DNA of 64,000 nt from Candidatus Latescibacterota bacterium (GCA_022823725.1 JAJEHL010000017.1:1-64000), one strand, 5' to 3'. Counted from the first letter of the stretch, positions 26,048 through 36,390 are shown. Numbers and translations are program-made. The notes: generated by a model from the letters alone, not told the origin.

Positions 26048-26886
26048 GCCTGCCCGTCGTCCTCGCCCACGGCATCGTTCCCTTTGACGCGCTCTACCGG
26101 CCGCTCATCCAGGCGGGGCTACGCAAGTTCTTGCGCCCGCCGGACAAATGCGACTACTTTAGCGGGATCGCCAGCCACCTCGAAAACCACGGCTACACCG
26201 TCTTCGCCCCCCGCGTCCCCTTCGCCGCCGACGTGCATAAGCGCGCCCAGGTCCTGAAGCACCGCGTCGAAGTCATCCTCAAACGCACCGGAGCCGACCG
26301 CGTCCACGTAATCGCCCACAGCATGGGCGGCCTTGACACTCGCCACATGATCGTCGATTTCGACATGGCCGACCGCGTCGCAACGCTAACGACCATCGGC
26401 ACGCCGCACTGCGGCACCTCCTTCGCCGACTTCGGCCTTGCCAAAGCGGACTGGCTGATCGGCTTCACCGGCACCTTCGGCCTCAACATCGAGGGCTTCC
26501 GCGATCTCAGTACCAAAGCCACCGCCGCCTTCAACGCACGCGCGCTGAACGCCGAGGCACAAAATCCCGTCCGCTATACCACCTACGCCGCCCACCAATG
26601 CTATGAACGGATATTCACCCTGATGAAGCCGTCCTGGAAAGTCATCGCCGAGCGCGAAGGCGCCAACGACGGACTGGTGCCCGTGGCCTCGGCCGCATGG
26701 ACCGACAAGTTGGGATCGAAGACCGTGCGCCAGGAAGCCTTTCCCGTCCCCGCCGACCACCTCAACGAGTTGGCCTGGTGGGACCCGTGCGAATTGCGCG
26801 ATCCCCGACAAGCGAGAAAGTCATTCAAGGCCGAAGTTCGCGACGCCTACCTCAAAATGGTTCGCGATGCCGAGCAGATCGGTTGA
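26044..26886 (+). CDS. Alpha/beta-hydrolase, triacylglycerol-lipase-like
   Basis: This 280-residue lipase-type hydrolase has the nucleophile elbow AHSMGG (S93), probable acid D209 (GANDGLVP) and histidine H239 (PADHLNE). The N-terminal VVLAHGIVPFD carries the oxyanion-hole HG. No signal peptide is present, so it may be cytoplasmic. It is clearly richer in GC than the surrounding island genes, which hints at a separate origin. It starts inside a truncated higA and ends 11 nt before the helicase start, within the same direction. Lipases and phospholipases can be effectors in defence systems, but nothing here proves that role. Confidence 0.75.
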   Translation: MSLPVVLAHGIVPFDALYRPLIQAGLRKFLRPPDKCDYFSGIASHLENHGYTVFAPRVPFAADVHKRAQVLKHRVEVILKRTGADRVHVIAHSMGGLDTRHMIVDFDMADRVATLTTIGTPHCGTSFADFGLAKADWLIGFTGTFGLNIEGFRDLSTKATAAFNARALNAEAQNPVRYTTYAAHQCYERIFTLMKPSWKVIAEREGANDGLVPVASAAWTDKLGSKTVRQEAFPVPADHLNELAWWDPCELRDPRQARKSFKAEVRDAYLKMVRDAEQIG

Positions 26887-26902
26887 AAGGAAGCGGGATG
26901 AA
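26886..26902 (+). repeat. Internal copy of the 17-nt island repeat
   Basis: AAAGGAAGCGGGATGAA is identical to 25982-25998 and 40344-40360. Here it supplies the ribosome site and ATG of the helicase gene, as each copy does for its own downstream reading frame. Confidence 0.85.
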
Positions 26903-29900
26903 ATCACAGAATTCCCACAAGCAAAAAGACAAACATATTCTGGACAATCGCCTCAATACAGTCGTCGATTATCTGCGCGGACATCTGCCCACCGCAGAGA
27001 TATTTCGACTGGTATCGGCGTATTTCACCATTTACGGCTACGAAGCCCTGCAAAACGAATTGCACGGTATAAAGGACGTACGCTTTCTCTTTGGCGATCC
27101 GGCATCGGTTGGCGAAGTAGATCCCAGTGAAAAAACGCAAAAATCTTTTGACTTAATTGAGGGGCAGCTCTCGCCGAATCACGCATTGCAGCAAAAATAT
27201 CTCGCGCAACAATGCGACAAATGGGTACGCAGCAGAAGGGTCAAAATTCGCTCTGTCAGCAAATCCAATTTTTTGCACGGCAAAATGTACCTCACCGAAT
27301 CTGAAAACGGCGGCGCAGCAGTGGTCGGCAGTTCCAACTTTACCCGCAGCGGTTTGGGCTGTGGCACAAGTGCAAATGTGGAAATCAACCTGGCGACTGA
27401 CGACGCGGAAACACGCGCTGAACTCAGCACCTGGTTTGACGACCTGTGGGCAGACGAAGAATTGACCAGCAATGTAAAAAGGGACGTGCTGAGCGCACTG
27501 GCGCGAATCGGTCAAGACCATGCGCCAGAATTTATCTATTACAAAACGCTATACGAGTTGTTCCGCGAAGATATAGAAGATAGACAAAGGGGCGAAAGCC
27601 AACTGGAGGATACACACCTTTATGATACCCAAATTTGGAACGCGCTGTACGATTTCCAGAAAGATGGAGCCAGAAGCGTTATCGGTCGCCTGTTGCGACA
27701 CAATGGGTGTATCTTAGCCGACAGCGTGGGATTGGGAAAGACCTACACGGCGTTGGCGGTGATCAAGTTCTTTGAATTGCGAAATGAGCGGGTGCTGGTC
27801 TTATGCCCCAAAAAACTGCGCGAAAACTGGGCATTGTATCCGGCGTATAACTTCCATACCAATAATCCTTTCGACGATGATCGCTTTAGTTACACGTTGC
27901 TATCGCATACCGATTTGTCTCGCAATAGCGGAGCAGTCGGCGATATCGATCTGGCAAATTTCAACTGGCGCAATTTCGATCTGGTGGTTATCGATGAATC
28001 CCATAACTTCCGCAATGAATCAAAACCTCGCTTCGATGATGACGGCAATATTCGCCATAGCCGCTACTCGCGGTTGTTGGAAGAGGTGATCAAAGAAGGC
28101 ACCCAAACCAAAGTACTGATGCTTTCAGCCACCCCGGTCAACACCTCGCTTATCGACCTGCGCAATCAAATCTATCTGATGACCGAAAAGCGCGAGGATG
28201 TATTCCGAAACAGCTTGGGCATTGGACATATCGGAACCTTACTGGGACGGGCGCAAAAGGCGTTTAAGGCATGGGAGAATAATTCAACTACAAAAAGAGA
28301 CAAGGCCGAGTTATTAGATAACCTGGGTGCTGATTTCTTTCATTTATTGGGCGGCGTCTCCATCGCCCGCTCGCGACGACAGATCAAGACGTTTTACGCC
28401 AAGGAAATGGATAGAATCGGCAGATTTCCCACACAGCGGGCACCGGATAATGTCTATCCACAAACCGACATAAGAGGCGATCTTTCCTATCGAGATTTGG
28501 CCAATCAGATAGGTCAATTCGCCCTATCTATCTACCGCCCATCCAGCTATGTCATCAGCGCAGAGGCAAAGAAACGGCTGGCAGACGAAAAAAAACAACT
28601 GCGGTTCAATCAAGCAGACCGCGAGCGCTTTCTCATCGGCATGATGCAGACAAACTTTCTCAAACGTCTGGAGAGTTCTGCACATGCATTGACGAAAACA
28701 CTCGAGCGTACCATCGGTAAAATAAACGATCTATTAGAAAAGATAGGTCGCTACGAGCAGATGCCAGCGATACAGGATGAACAGGCCGATATACTGCCCG
28801 ACGAAGATGACGAAGACGAAGAGTTTCTCATCAATCGGGCACGCACTCCCTACCATCTGCGAGAATTGGATTTGCCTCGCTGGAAAAAAGACTTACTAAA
28901 AGACAAACAAACCCTCACAGCAGCCTGGGAAAAGGTCGGTGCTATCACACCGCCACGAGATGACAAGCTCAAAACCATTCGGGAACACATTCAGGGGAAG
29001 GCACAAAATCCGACGACTGATCAGGACGGCAAGATCAATCGCAAGATGCTGGTATTCACCACCTTTAAGGATACGGCGGAATACCTTTACGAAAATTTGA
29101 CAGAGTTGGCAAAAGAACACAGATTGAACATGGCAATGGTATCCGGCGACGCGACACGCACCACTTTCGGCACTAACGACTTCAACACCATCCTGACCAA
29201 CTTCGCCCCACATGCACGCCAGCGCAGCAACGGCGTGGCTGGAGAAATTGATCTGCTCATTGCTACCGACTGTATTTCTGAGGGACAGAATTTGCAAGAC
29301 TGCGACACCGTGCTCAACTACGACATTCACTGGAATCCCGTACGCATCATCCAGCGCTTTGGACGCATTGACCGCATTGGCAGCCGCAACCGATCCGTGC
29401 AGATGATCAACTACTGGCCCACCAAAGACATGGACGCCTATTTGCGCCTGCAAAGCCGCGTAGAAGCACGCATGGCCCTGGCAGACGCAGCTGCCAGCGG
29501 TGATGATGACCCGTTGAACGACTACGCCTTTGAAGAAGCGCAAATGGAACTCAATTTCCGCGACGAGCAATTGAAGAAATTGCGCGAAGAAGTGCTGGAC
29601 TTTGACGAGTTATCCGACGGCGTCGCCATGAGCGATTTCACCCTCGATTACTTCTTTGCCCAATTGTTGCGATATTTAGAAAAAAACAAAGCAGAACTGG
29701 AGGCAACGCCCTATGGAGCCTATGCCCTGACCGATGGCGAGAGCGATTCCACAAGGCCGGGCGTGATATTCTTCCTGCGCCAGCGTAACGCCAGCGAGGA
29801 TAAGCGAGAAAAAGTAGCCAGCCCAATTCATCCTTATTACGCCGTGTATATCCGCGATAACGGCGACATTCGCTACGGCTGTGCCAATGCCAGACAAGTG

Positions 29901-30188
29901 CTGGAATTGTTTGAATCCGCAGCCATTGGTAAAACCGAGCCACTGCAAAAACTCTGCGACCAGTTTGACCACGAAACCCAAAATGGCAAGGATATGGCCC
30001 GCTACGACCAATTGTTGGACAAGGTAATGAAGCACATCAACAGGGCAAACACCTCAACGCAGATCCAGCAACTGGGCATTCACGGTCCACGCGATATTAG
30101 ATTACCTGTAAAATCTGAAAATACTACCGACGATTTTGAGTTGGTAACATGGTTGATCATCCTCGACTCGGGGATGCACACACCATGA
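26898..30188 (+). CDS. PLD-domain SNF2-type helicase
   Basis: The 1096-residue protein starts at ATG 26898, chosen because AAAGGAAG precedes it. The N-terminal third is a phospholipase D-like nuclease domain with HGKMYL (H127) and GSSNFTRSG. Then comes an SF2/SNF2 helicase: DSVGLGKT near residue 275-283, VIDESHNF near 365, LSATPVNTS, and the C-terminal [12 protein letters not shown] and [11 protein letters not shown] motifs. Helicases of this build accompany Eco57I-type methylases in restriction-like loci, and this one lies upstream of such a methylase. DISARM and BREX core genes are absent. Its TGA overlaps the higB ATG. Confidence 0.85.
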   Translation: MKSQNSHKQKDKHILDNRLNTVVDYLRGHLPTAEIFRLVSAYFTIYGYEALQNELHGIKDVRFLFGDPASVGEVDPSEKTQKSFDLIEGQLSPNHALQQKYLAQQCDKWVRSRRVKIRSVSKSNFLHGKMYLTESENGGAAVVGSSNFTRSGLGCGTSANVEINLATDDAETRAELSTWFDDLWADEELTSNVKRDVLSALARIGQDHAPEFIYYKTLYELFREDIEDRQRGESQLEDTHLYDTQIWNALYDFQKDGARSVIGRLLRHNGCILADSVGLGKTYTALAVIKFFELRNERVLVLCPKKLRENWALYPAYNFHTNNPFDDDRFSYTLLSHTDLSRNSGAVGDIDLANFNWRNFDLVVIDESHNFRNESKPRFDDDGNIRHSRYSRLLEEVIKEGTQTKVLMLSATPVNTSLIDLRNQIYLMTEKREDVFRNSLGIGHIGTLLGRAQKAFKAWENNSTTKRDKAELLDNLGADFFHLLGGVSIARSRRQIKTFYAKEMDRIGRFPTQRAPDNVYPQTDIRGDLSYRDLANQIGQFALSIYRPSSYVISAEAKKRLADEKKQLRFNQADRERFLIGMMQTNFLKRLESSAHALTKTLERTIGKINDLLEKIGRYEQMPAIQDEQADILPDEDDEDEEFLINRARTPYHLRELDLPRWKKDLLKDKQTLTAAWEKVGAITPPRDDKLKTIREHIQGKAQNPTTDQDGKINRKMLVFTTFKDTAEYLYENLTELAKEHRLNMAMVSGDATRTTFGTNDFNTILTNFAPHARQRSNGVAGEIDLLIATDCISEGQNLQDCDTVLNYDIHWNPVRIIQRFGRIDRIGSRNRSVQMINYWPTKDMDAYLRLQSRVEARMALADAAASGDDDPLNDYAFEEAQMELNFRDEQLKKLREEVLDFDELSDGVAMSDFTLDYFFAQLLRYLEKNKAELEATPYGAYALTDGESDSTRPGVIFFLRQRNASEDKREKVASPIHPYYAVYIRDNGDIRYGCANARQVLELFESAAIGKTEPLQKLCDQFDHETQNGKDMARYDQLLDKVMKHINRANTSTQIQQLGIHGPRDIRLPVKSENTTDDFELVTWLIILDSGMHTP

Positions 30189-30463
30189 TTCAATCCTTCT
30201 CAAACCGGGATACTGAAGAACTATTCTACTCCGAACACAACCGCCGTTTTGCAGCTATATCTCGCGTTGCATTGCGAAAATTGATACAAATGAATCAGGC
30301 TCGCACACTCAGCGATCTCGCTGTTCCGCCGGGTAACCGTTTGGAAGCTCTCAGGGGCAATCTGTCGGGCTTTCACTCTATCCGGATCAACGACCAATGG
30401 CGTATCGTCTTTCGGTGGACGGATTCCGGACCGGCGGAAGTAGCTATCGTTGACTATCATTGA
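30185..30463 (+). CDS. higB: HigB/RelE-type toxin
   Basis: The 92-residue product from ATG 30185 (ATGA overlap with the helicase stop) has the HigB pattern: [35 protein letters not shown] and QWRIVFRW, ending VDYH. HigB cuts mRNA on the ribosome and is blocked by HigA. The toxin gene comes first, as is usual in higBA. The start is fused to the end of the helicase gene, so toxin production follows helicase transcription. Confidence 0.85.
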   Translation: MIQSFSNRDTEELFYSEHNRRFAAISRVALRKLIQMNQARTLSDLAVPPGNRLEALRGNLSGFHSIRINDQWRIVFRWTDSGPAEVAIVDYH

Positions 30464-30492
30464 CAACCCTTATAACCTTATATGGGGCAATC

Positions 30493-30792
30493 ATGAAAAC
30501 AACCATCACACCCGGTGAAATTCTCCTAAAAGAGTACCTCAAACCAATGGGAATTTCGCAGAATGCCATGGCCCGCGCCATCGGTGTTGCGCCACAAACA
30601 ATCAACGAAATCGTTCACGCCCGACGTTCGATCACGCCAGCCATGTCAATCCGCTTTGGCGCCTTCTTCGGCCAGTCCGACGAATTTTGGCACGGACTTC
30701 AGGTCGAGTGCAACTTTCGCAAACTGGCCAGCGAAAAGCAGCGGCTTACCGCTGGCATCCGCCCGGCTTCAACCCTGAGCCACGTAACTTAA
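30493..30792 (+). CDS. higA: HigA antitoxin, XRE-family DNA-binding protein
   Basis: This 99-residue protein starts [20 protein letters not shown] and contains a helix-turn-helix ([20 protein letters not shown]) followed by [17 protein letters not shown], the standard HigA layout. It neutralises HigB and usually represses its own promoter. It follows higB by 29 nt. A damaged relative of its first 16 codons lies at the left island border (25994). Confidence 0.88.
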   Translation: MKTTITPGEILLKEYLKPMGISQNAMARAIGVAPQTINEIVHARRSITPAMSIRFGAFFGQSDEFWHGLQVECNFRKLASEKQRLTAGIRPASTLSHVT

Positions 30793-30859
30793 CCACATTC
30801 CGCGTGATTCCATATTGCCGATTAAATCCCGAAATGAACTGGACCTGTGAGGAACAGGC

Positions 30860-32497
30860 ATGAACAATGATGACCTCAAAGAGCGCATTCGAGTTGCTTT
30901 GACCGATATGCCCAACAAAAATTTTCTATTGGCGACCAGAGATATTCTCGATGTTCTTGGGTATCAGAGCGAACGCATAATAGAACTCTCAGGTGATCCA
31001 GAGGACTTCATCCAGCAATTTCCTGCCCTAAACGAAAACACCAGTACTGAACAGACATTCCGCAAGCACATCCAATCCATACGCATCGTCTTTCAGATGA
31101 CAAATGATGAAATCGTCTCAGCCAATCAGCAGGCACCTGGGCTTAGGGCTACTTCCCGTAAGGAGGGCCGGCAGAAAAGCATTCTTTTCTTCGCCGTGGA
31201 ACTGAAAGAGAACAACTACGCCCCGGGGATATATGACGAATTTACGCGGGAGATCGATAAGCGAATAATCTTGCCAACCGTGGTTTTCTTCCGCGCTGGA
31301 GCACACTTGACCGTCGCGGTTATCGGTCGCCGTCCGCATAAGCTCGATGATAGCCGTGATGTGCTGGAGCGCGTCACGTCGTTGAGCAAGGATATTCCTT
31401 TAGAAAATCCGCGCCGTGCCGATATCGACATTTTTTCTCAGCTATCGCTGCCGGAGTGCGCCAAGTGGATGAAATCCAATGCCAAGCCGCACAACTGCGA
31501 AGGTTTGCTAGCTGCCTGGCTTGCCAAGCTGGACACCACAGAGCGCAACCAGAAGTTCTACCGATATACGTCCGACTGGCTTGAACAGGCGGTGTCTGAG
31601 GAGAAATTCCCAGAAGGGGAAGAGAACAATCTACGACTTTACTTCGGCGATGTCGTGGAGTCCACACCCCTTTCGAGGGAGCGCGAAGTAGAACTGGCCG
31701 ACCGCATCAAAAATGGCGATATGCGCGCCCGTGATGAAATAATCCAAGCGAATTTGCGCTTTGTCATTAACGTGGCCAAGAAATACCAGAATCGCGGGCT
31801 GCCCCTCTCGGACTTGATTAGTGCTGGCAATCTCGGGCTGATTACGGCGGCTGACCGCTTCGATGGGACGAGGGGCAACAAATTTATTACCTATGCGGTC
31901 TGGTGGATTCGACAATCCATTCTACAAACACTCGACGAGCATGTGCGTCTCGTGCGTCTCCCCGCTAACAAGGCCAGCTTGCTCAGGGAGATTTCCAAAG
32001 CCTCGTACAAACTGGGTCAAGACTGGGTTAGTGAGCCTGACATAGAAGAAATCGCCGCCGAACTCGAAGTCCCAGCCGAAGAGGACATAGAGGAAATCGC
32101 CGCCGAACTTGAAGTCCCAGCCAAGAAAATTCAAGAAACTATCCTCAGCGACTTCGACGTGTACTCGCTCGACGAATTCCTCACCGACGACAACCGCAGC
32201 TTGCTTGACACCTTGACCGATAACACGACAACTCCCCTTGACGCCGACATCTTACGCAAATCAGCGCTGACACAAGCCTTAGGGCTTCTCAAAGAACACG
32301 AATCGCGCGTTATCACGCTCTATTTTGGCCTTGATGACAACGGACCTCTAACGCTCAATGAAATCGGCGACATGATGAATCTCACGCGCGCACGCATTCA
32401 CCAAATCAGGAATCAAGCACTCAGCAAACTGCGCCGTCGAATGAGTTACCAAGCGCTGGAGACGCTGATTACATGGCCCAATAAGATAAACTATTGA
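30860..32497 (+). CDS. Fusion of a methylase-type N-terminal domain with a sigma-70 factor
   Basis: This 545-residue protein has two unrelated halves. Residues 1-252 are homologous to residues 1-252 of the downstream methylase: shared words are ELSGDxEDFIQQ, AVELK (E114-L-K116, a possible ExK nuclease motif), RRPHK and the LLAAWLxKLD region. Residues 258-530 form a full sigma-70 factor: region 1.2 with 2.1 (YFGDVVESTPLSREREVELA), region 2 (ISAGNLGLITAADRFD), region 2.4 (FITYAVWWIRQSI), a region 3 with a 15-residue internal duplication, and region 4.2 (LTRARIHQIRNQAL). The junction is in one uninterrupted frame with a ribosome site (GAGGAA) before the ATG. Polymerase binding and -10 recognition look intact, while -35 recognition differs from the house sigma (TRARIHQI against TRERIRQI). 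Confidence 0.9.
   Translation: MNNDDLKERIRVALTDMPNKNFLLATRDILDVLGYQSERIIELSGDPEDFIQQFPALNENTSTEQTFRKHIQSIRIVFQMTNDEIVSANQQAPGLRATSRKEGRQKSILFFAVELKENNYAPGIYDEFTREIDKRIILPTVVFFRAGAHLTVAVIGRRPHKLDDSRDVLERVTSLSKDIPLENPRRADIDIFSQLSLPECAKWMKSNAKPHNCEGLLAAWLAKLDTTERNQKFYRYTSDWLEQAVSEEKFPEGEENNLRLYFGDVVESTPLSREREVELADRIKNGDMRARDEIIQANLRFVINVAKKYQNRGLPLSDLISAGNLGLITAADRFDGTRGNKFITYAVWWIRQSILQTLDEHVRLVRLPANKASLLREISKASYKLGQDWVSEPDIEEIAAELEVPAEEDIEEIAAELEVPAKKIQETILSDFDVYSLDEFLTDDNRSLLDTLTDNTTTPLDADILRKSALTQALGLLKEHESRVITLYFGLDDNGPLTLNEIGDMMNLTRARIHQIRNQALSKLRRRMSYQALETLITWPNKINY
32039..32128 (+). repeat. 45-nt in-frame tandem duplication in the sigma region 3
   Basis: Two 45-nt units (32039-32083 and 32084-32128) differ at only two synonymous positions over their first 39 nt. 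They encode DIEEIAAELEVPA twice, the helix-turn element of sigma region 3. The house sigma at 44102-44962 has one such element (EEEIAEELDIPVEQV). Confidence 0.9.
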
Positions 32498-32618
32498 ACG
32501 CCGCGATTGGCGAGTGAAGTTCCGAAATGAGAATGGTCAGGCGGCTGAAATGAACTATATAGACTATTATTGATGGGAGCGGAAATATGGAAATGTATAA
32601 TCCTCTGGAGCAGGTCCA

Positions 32619-35600
32619 ATGAGTAGCGATTTTCAAACAAAGCAACAGATTTCATCGACTCTGGCAACGATACCTGATAGCGATTTTCTGGCGGCGACTA
32701 AAGATCTATTGGCAGTTCTCGGATACAGGAGCGAGCGCACGTTGGAACTTTCAGGCGATATAGAGGACTTTATCCAGCAACTTCCCGCCCCAACCCAGCA
32801 CACCAAGACCGAGCAGGATTTCTGTGAAAACGCCCAATCCGTGCGGTTCATTTTTCAGCTTACCAGCGATGAAATCGCCTCCAGCAATCAACAGATGATA
32901 AATTTTGAAGCGACCTCTTTTGACACTGGAAATACAAGTAGTTTTATCTTTTCTGCCGTAGAACTGAAGAACGACACCTACGCTCGTGGGCATTACGCGC
33001 AATTCACCCGCGAGATCAACAAGCGCTTGAGTCAACCGTCCGTCGTACTTTTCCGTACCACATCCAACCTGCTCACCCTCGCCTTTGTTCACCGCCGCCC
33101 ACACAAGCGCGATCCCAACCGCGATGTGATGGGTAGCGTGTCGCTGATCCGAGAAATTGATCCCACCGATCTACATCGCGCCCACTGGGACATCCTTGCG
33201 GAATTATCTCTGCCTAATCTTTTGTCGTGGATGGACGTCAACAACCAGTCGCACAACTTCGGTGGCTTGCTCGCCGCGTGGCTGGACAAACTGGATACCC
33301 AAGAACTCAACCGTCGATTCTACCGGGATTTGTACAACTGGTTTGAGCGTGCTATTGAAGAAGCCTCTTTCCCCAAGAATCAGACGCAAACCATATCATC
33401 AGAAGAACATGTCATTCGCCTTATTACTCGCCTGTTATTCGTCTGGTTTATCAAAGAAAAGGGGCTGATCGTCGAGGACCTGTTCATTAAGAATAAGGTT
33501 CGTGACCTGCTTAAAAATTACGACCACGAAACCGGCGACTCCTATTACCGCGCTGTGTTGCAAAACCTGTTTTTCGCTACCTTGAACACCGAAATTGACA
33601 AGCGCCGTTTCAGCAAACAGAACCGTGCCGACCACCGCAATCCTTCCGTGTACCGATACCGGGAAGAGATTGACGACCCCGACAGCCTGATCAAATTGTT
33701 CGAACAAACGCCCTTCATCAACGGCGGTCTGTTTGACTGCCTGGACAGCTTTGAAGGCGTTAAGGCAGGTGGCACTCGCATCGATTGCTTTACCGACAAT
33801 CCCGCCCAGCGCCGCGACTATTCCATCCCCAACCACCTATTTTTTGGTAAGAATGGACTGATCACCTTATTCAAAAATTACAAATTCACGGTGGAAGAGA
33901 ACACGCCCATAGAGCAAGAAGTCGCACTCGATCCCGAACTGCTCGGCAAGGTGTTTGAGAACCTACTGGCGGCTTATAATCCGGAAACGCGCGAAACAGC
34001 CCGCAAGCAAACCGGCTCCTACTATACCCCGCGCCCCGTAGTGGACTATATGGTGGAAGAGGCTTTAATGGCGTCACTGGTGGAAAAATGTCAGCCGACC
34101 GATGGCGATGTAGAGTACTGGCAAGATCGCTTGCGTTATCTGCTGGATTATGAGGACGCATTCGACGACGCTAATGATCTTTTTGAGGAAGAAGAAGCGG
34201 AAGACATTGTGCGAGCGATTGCAGACATCAAAGTTCTGGACCCCGCAGTTGGTTCTGGTGCGTTTCCCATGGGCATGCTGCACAAACTCACTCTGGCGTT
34301 GCGGCGGCTTGACCCCGGCAACAAACGCTGGGAAGCGCTACAAAAAGAACGCGCCAGAGCAAAGGCAGACGCGGCGTTTGAGACCCAAAACCAACAAGAA
34401 CGCAATGCCGAATTGCTGGAGATTAGCGAAACCTTCGAGCGGTATTCGGGAGACTTCGGTCGCAAGCTCTATCTGATCCAAAACAGCATCTTCGGCGTGG
34501 ACATTCAGCCCATCGCCTGCCAAATTGCCAAACTACGCTTTTTCATTTCGCTGGCAATTGAGCAAGAACAAGATGAGGATGCCGACAACTTCGGCATCAA
34601 GCCCCTACCAAATTTAGAGACACGCTTTGTCGCCGCAGATACGCTGATCGGTTTACAGCTATCCGAAGCCAGATCTCTACTTCAAGATGACACTGTACAG
34701 CAATTGCTAAAAGAAATTGAGGCGATTCGCGAAAAGTATTTTCTCGCAAACAACCGACCGCAAAAGCTTCAATACACCCGCCAAGAGCAAGCCTGCCGTG
34801 ACCAATTGGATCAAGCACTAACAGCACAAAAAGAAGAATGGGCAGCGCGCCAGCAACGGGACATAGACGAAAGAGTTGCCCGGATTCCCAACCCGAAAGA
34901 CAGAGAAAAATTACGTGAAAATGAACTAAAAAAGTATAGTCTGCGCGAAAAACGTTTCGACGCCAGTCTTGAGGCCGCACGGAAAGTCGCACACTGGAAA
35001 CCTTACGACCAAAACGCCAAAGCAGACTGGTTTGAGTCCGAATACATGTTCGGCATAACCCGCGGATTTGACGTGGTCATCGGGAATCCACCGTATATCC
35101 AATTACAAAAAAACAGAGGGGAATTGCGCCGCCGTTACCAATACGCTGCCTTTGAAACCTTTGCCTCCACCGGTGATATCTATCAGCTTTTTTACGAAAA
35201 AGGCTGCCAACTGCTCACACCACAACGCGGTTTGCTGTGCTACATCACTTCCAATAGCTGGCTGAGAGCAGAGTACGGCAAATCTACACGCCGTTACTTT
35301 GCCGAGCAACAGACACCATTACAATTGCTGGAAATGGGCAAGGACATTTTTGAAAATGCTATCGTTGACACCAACATACTGGTAATGCGCGGAGGCAAAA
35401 GCAATGAGACCGGCAAGGCGGTAGATATGGACCGCTTACCCGATAAAAACTTCCCGCCCTCCGAGCACCTATGGGGTACATTTCAACCACAGAGTGAAAA
35501 GCCCTGGAGCGCACTTTCAGCCATAGAGCAACCCATTATGGACAAGATGGAAACCATTGGGGTGCCGCTGAAAGAGTGGGATATATCCATTAACTACGGA

Positions 35601-36332
35601 ATTAAGACTGGTTACAACAAGGCTTTTATCATAGATAATCAGACTAAGGAGAGATTAATTATCCAAGATCCTAAATCTACTGAAATCATTAGGCCAGTGT
35701 TGCGAGGAAGGGATATTAGCCGTTACAAGGCTAACTGGGCGGGACTGTGGTTGATTGACACTCATAATGGATACGGCGATGTTTCCTCTGTTGATATTGA
35801 CGACTACCCGGCCATCAAAAGCCATCTGGACACATTCTACCTAAAACTGGAAAAACGCTACGATAAAGGCAGAACACCTTACAATCTCCGTAATTGCGCT
35901 TACCACGCAGAGTTTTCCAAAGAAAAGCTAATCTGGATGGATCTGACGGAACGAGGACGATTTGCCTATGATATGGATGGCCTGTTTTGCTTAAACACGG
36001 CATTTATTATGTCAGGTCCATCGATCAAATATTTATGTGCCCTGCTTAATTCTAATCTGATAACTTGGTTTATGAGAAACACTGCCATGAATTCTGGAAT
36101 GGGTGTTACGAGATGGATTAATGCTTCCGTAGAATCAATCCCTATTCCGAAAATCACTGCAGCAGAGCAACTTTCGTTCATCCGATTAGTTGACCGTATC
36201 TTGAAGGCTAAAGCCTCTAACCCAACAGCCGATGTTAGCGAACAGGAGGCAGAGATAGACCGGCTAGTCTACGCCCTCTACTATCTGGACGAAAAAGAAA
36301 TCGCTGCGGTAGCGGTAAAAGACAAATCCTGA
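32619..36332 (+). CDS. Eco57I-type adenine-specific DNA methylase (restriction-modification or defence)
   Basis: The 1237-residue protein has an N-terminal domain with AVELK (E115-L-K117, possible nuclease motif), shared with the sigma fusion just upstream. A helical linker follows. The N6-adenine methylase core has motif I DPAVGSGAF near residue 545 and motif IV NPPY near 823. The C-terminal TaqI-like specificity region is about 960-1220. This arrangement fits type IIG or PglX-like enzymes. Residues 1003-1011 (FIIDNQTKE) are encoded by a 27-nt sequence repeated in inverted orientation at 37105-37131 within a spare tail, so the last 226 residues look exchangeable. Ribosome site: GGAG before the ATG. 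Confidence 0.88.
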   Translation: MSSDFQTKQQISSTLATIPDSDFLAATKDLLAVLGYRSERTLELSGDIEDFIQQLPAPTQHTKTEQDFCENAQSVRFIFQLTSDEIASSNQQMINFEATSFDTGNTSSFIFSAVELKNDTYARGHYAQFTREINKRLSQPSVVLFRTTSNLLTLAFVHRRPHKRDPNRDVMGSVSLIREIDPTDLHRAHWDILAELSLPNLLSWMDVNNQSHNFGGLLAAWLDKLDTQELNRRFYRDLYNWFERAIEEASFPKNQTQTISSEEHVIRLITRLLFVWFIKEKGLIVEDLFIKNKVRDLLKNYDHETGDSYYRAVLQNLFFATLNTEIDKRRFSKQNRADHRNPSVYRYREEIDDPDSLIKLFEQTPFINGGLFDCLDSFEGVKAGGTRIDCFTDNPAQRRDYSIPNHLFFGKNGLITLFKNYKFTVEENTPIEQEVALDPELLGKVFENLLAAYNPETRETARKQTGSYYTPRPVVDYMVEEALMASLVEKCQPTDGDVEYWQDRLRYLLDYEDAFDDANDLFEEEEAEDIVRAIADIKVLDPAVGSGAFPMGMLHKLTLALRRLDPGNKRWEALQKERARAKADAAFETQNQQERNAELLEISETFERYSGDFGRKLYLIQNSIFGVDIQPIACQIAKLRFFISLAIEQEQDEDADNFGIKPLPNLETRFVAADTLIGLQLSEARSLLQDDTVQQLLKEIEAIREKYFLANNRPQKLQYTRQEQACRDQLDQALTAQKEEWAARQQRDIDERVARIPNPKDREKLRENELKKYSLREKRFDASLEAARKVAHWKPYDQNAKADWFESEYMFGITRGFDVVIGNPPYIQLQKNRGELRRRYQYAAFETFASTGDIYQLFYEKGCQLLTPQRGLLCYITSNSWLRAEYGKSTRRYFAEQQTPLQLLEMGKDIFENAIVDTNILVMRGGKSNETGKAVDMDRLPDKNFPPSEHLWGTFQPQSEKPWSALSAIEQPIMDKMETIGVPLKEWDISINYGIKTGYNKAFIIDNQTKERLIIQDPKSTEIIRPVLRGRDISRYKANWAGLWLIDTHNGYGDVSSVDIDDYPAIKSHLDTFYLKLEKRYDKGRTPYNLRNCAYHAEFSKEKLIWMDLTERGRFAYDMDGLFCLNTAFIMSGPSIKYLCALLNSNLITWFMRNTAMNSGMGVTRWINASVESIPIPKITAAEQLSFIRLVDRILKAKASNPTADVSEQEAEIDRLVYALYYLDEKEIAAVAVKDKS
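35625..35651 (+). repeat. 27-nt inverted repeat, copy in the active methylase
   Basis: Perfect inverted match to 37105-37131. It encodes FIIDNQTKE in frame, while the flanking sequence differs much more between the two copies. Probable crossover site for tail exchange. Confidence 0.9.
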
Positions 36333-36390
36333 GTAAATTAAATGCTAAATAGTGTAAAAACATAGTTTTGTGAGCTGTCATGTGGATTGT

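Noticed and set aside
26697-26897. N-terminal extension of the helicase frame
   Set aside because: It overlaps the lipase gene in another frame. ATG 26898 has a good ribosome site and starts the recognisable protein.
32570-32601. Promoter TTGATG...TATAAT before the methylase
   Set aside because: TATAAT (32596-32601) is clear, but the -35 spacing (20 nt) is poor and the start would lie only about 10 nt before the ATG.
26898-36332. Assignment of the island to DISARM or BREX
   Set aside because: The SNF2 helicase and methylase recall both, but drmA, drmB, pglZ and brxC homologues are not present in the window.
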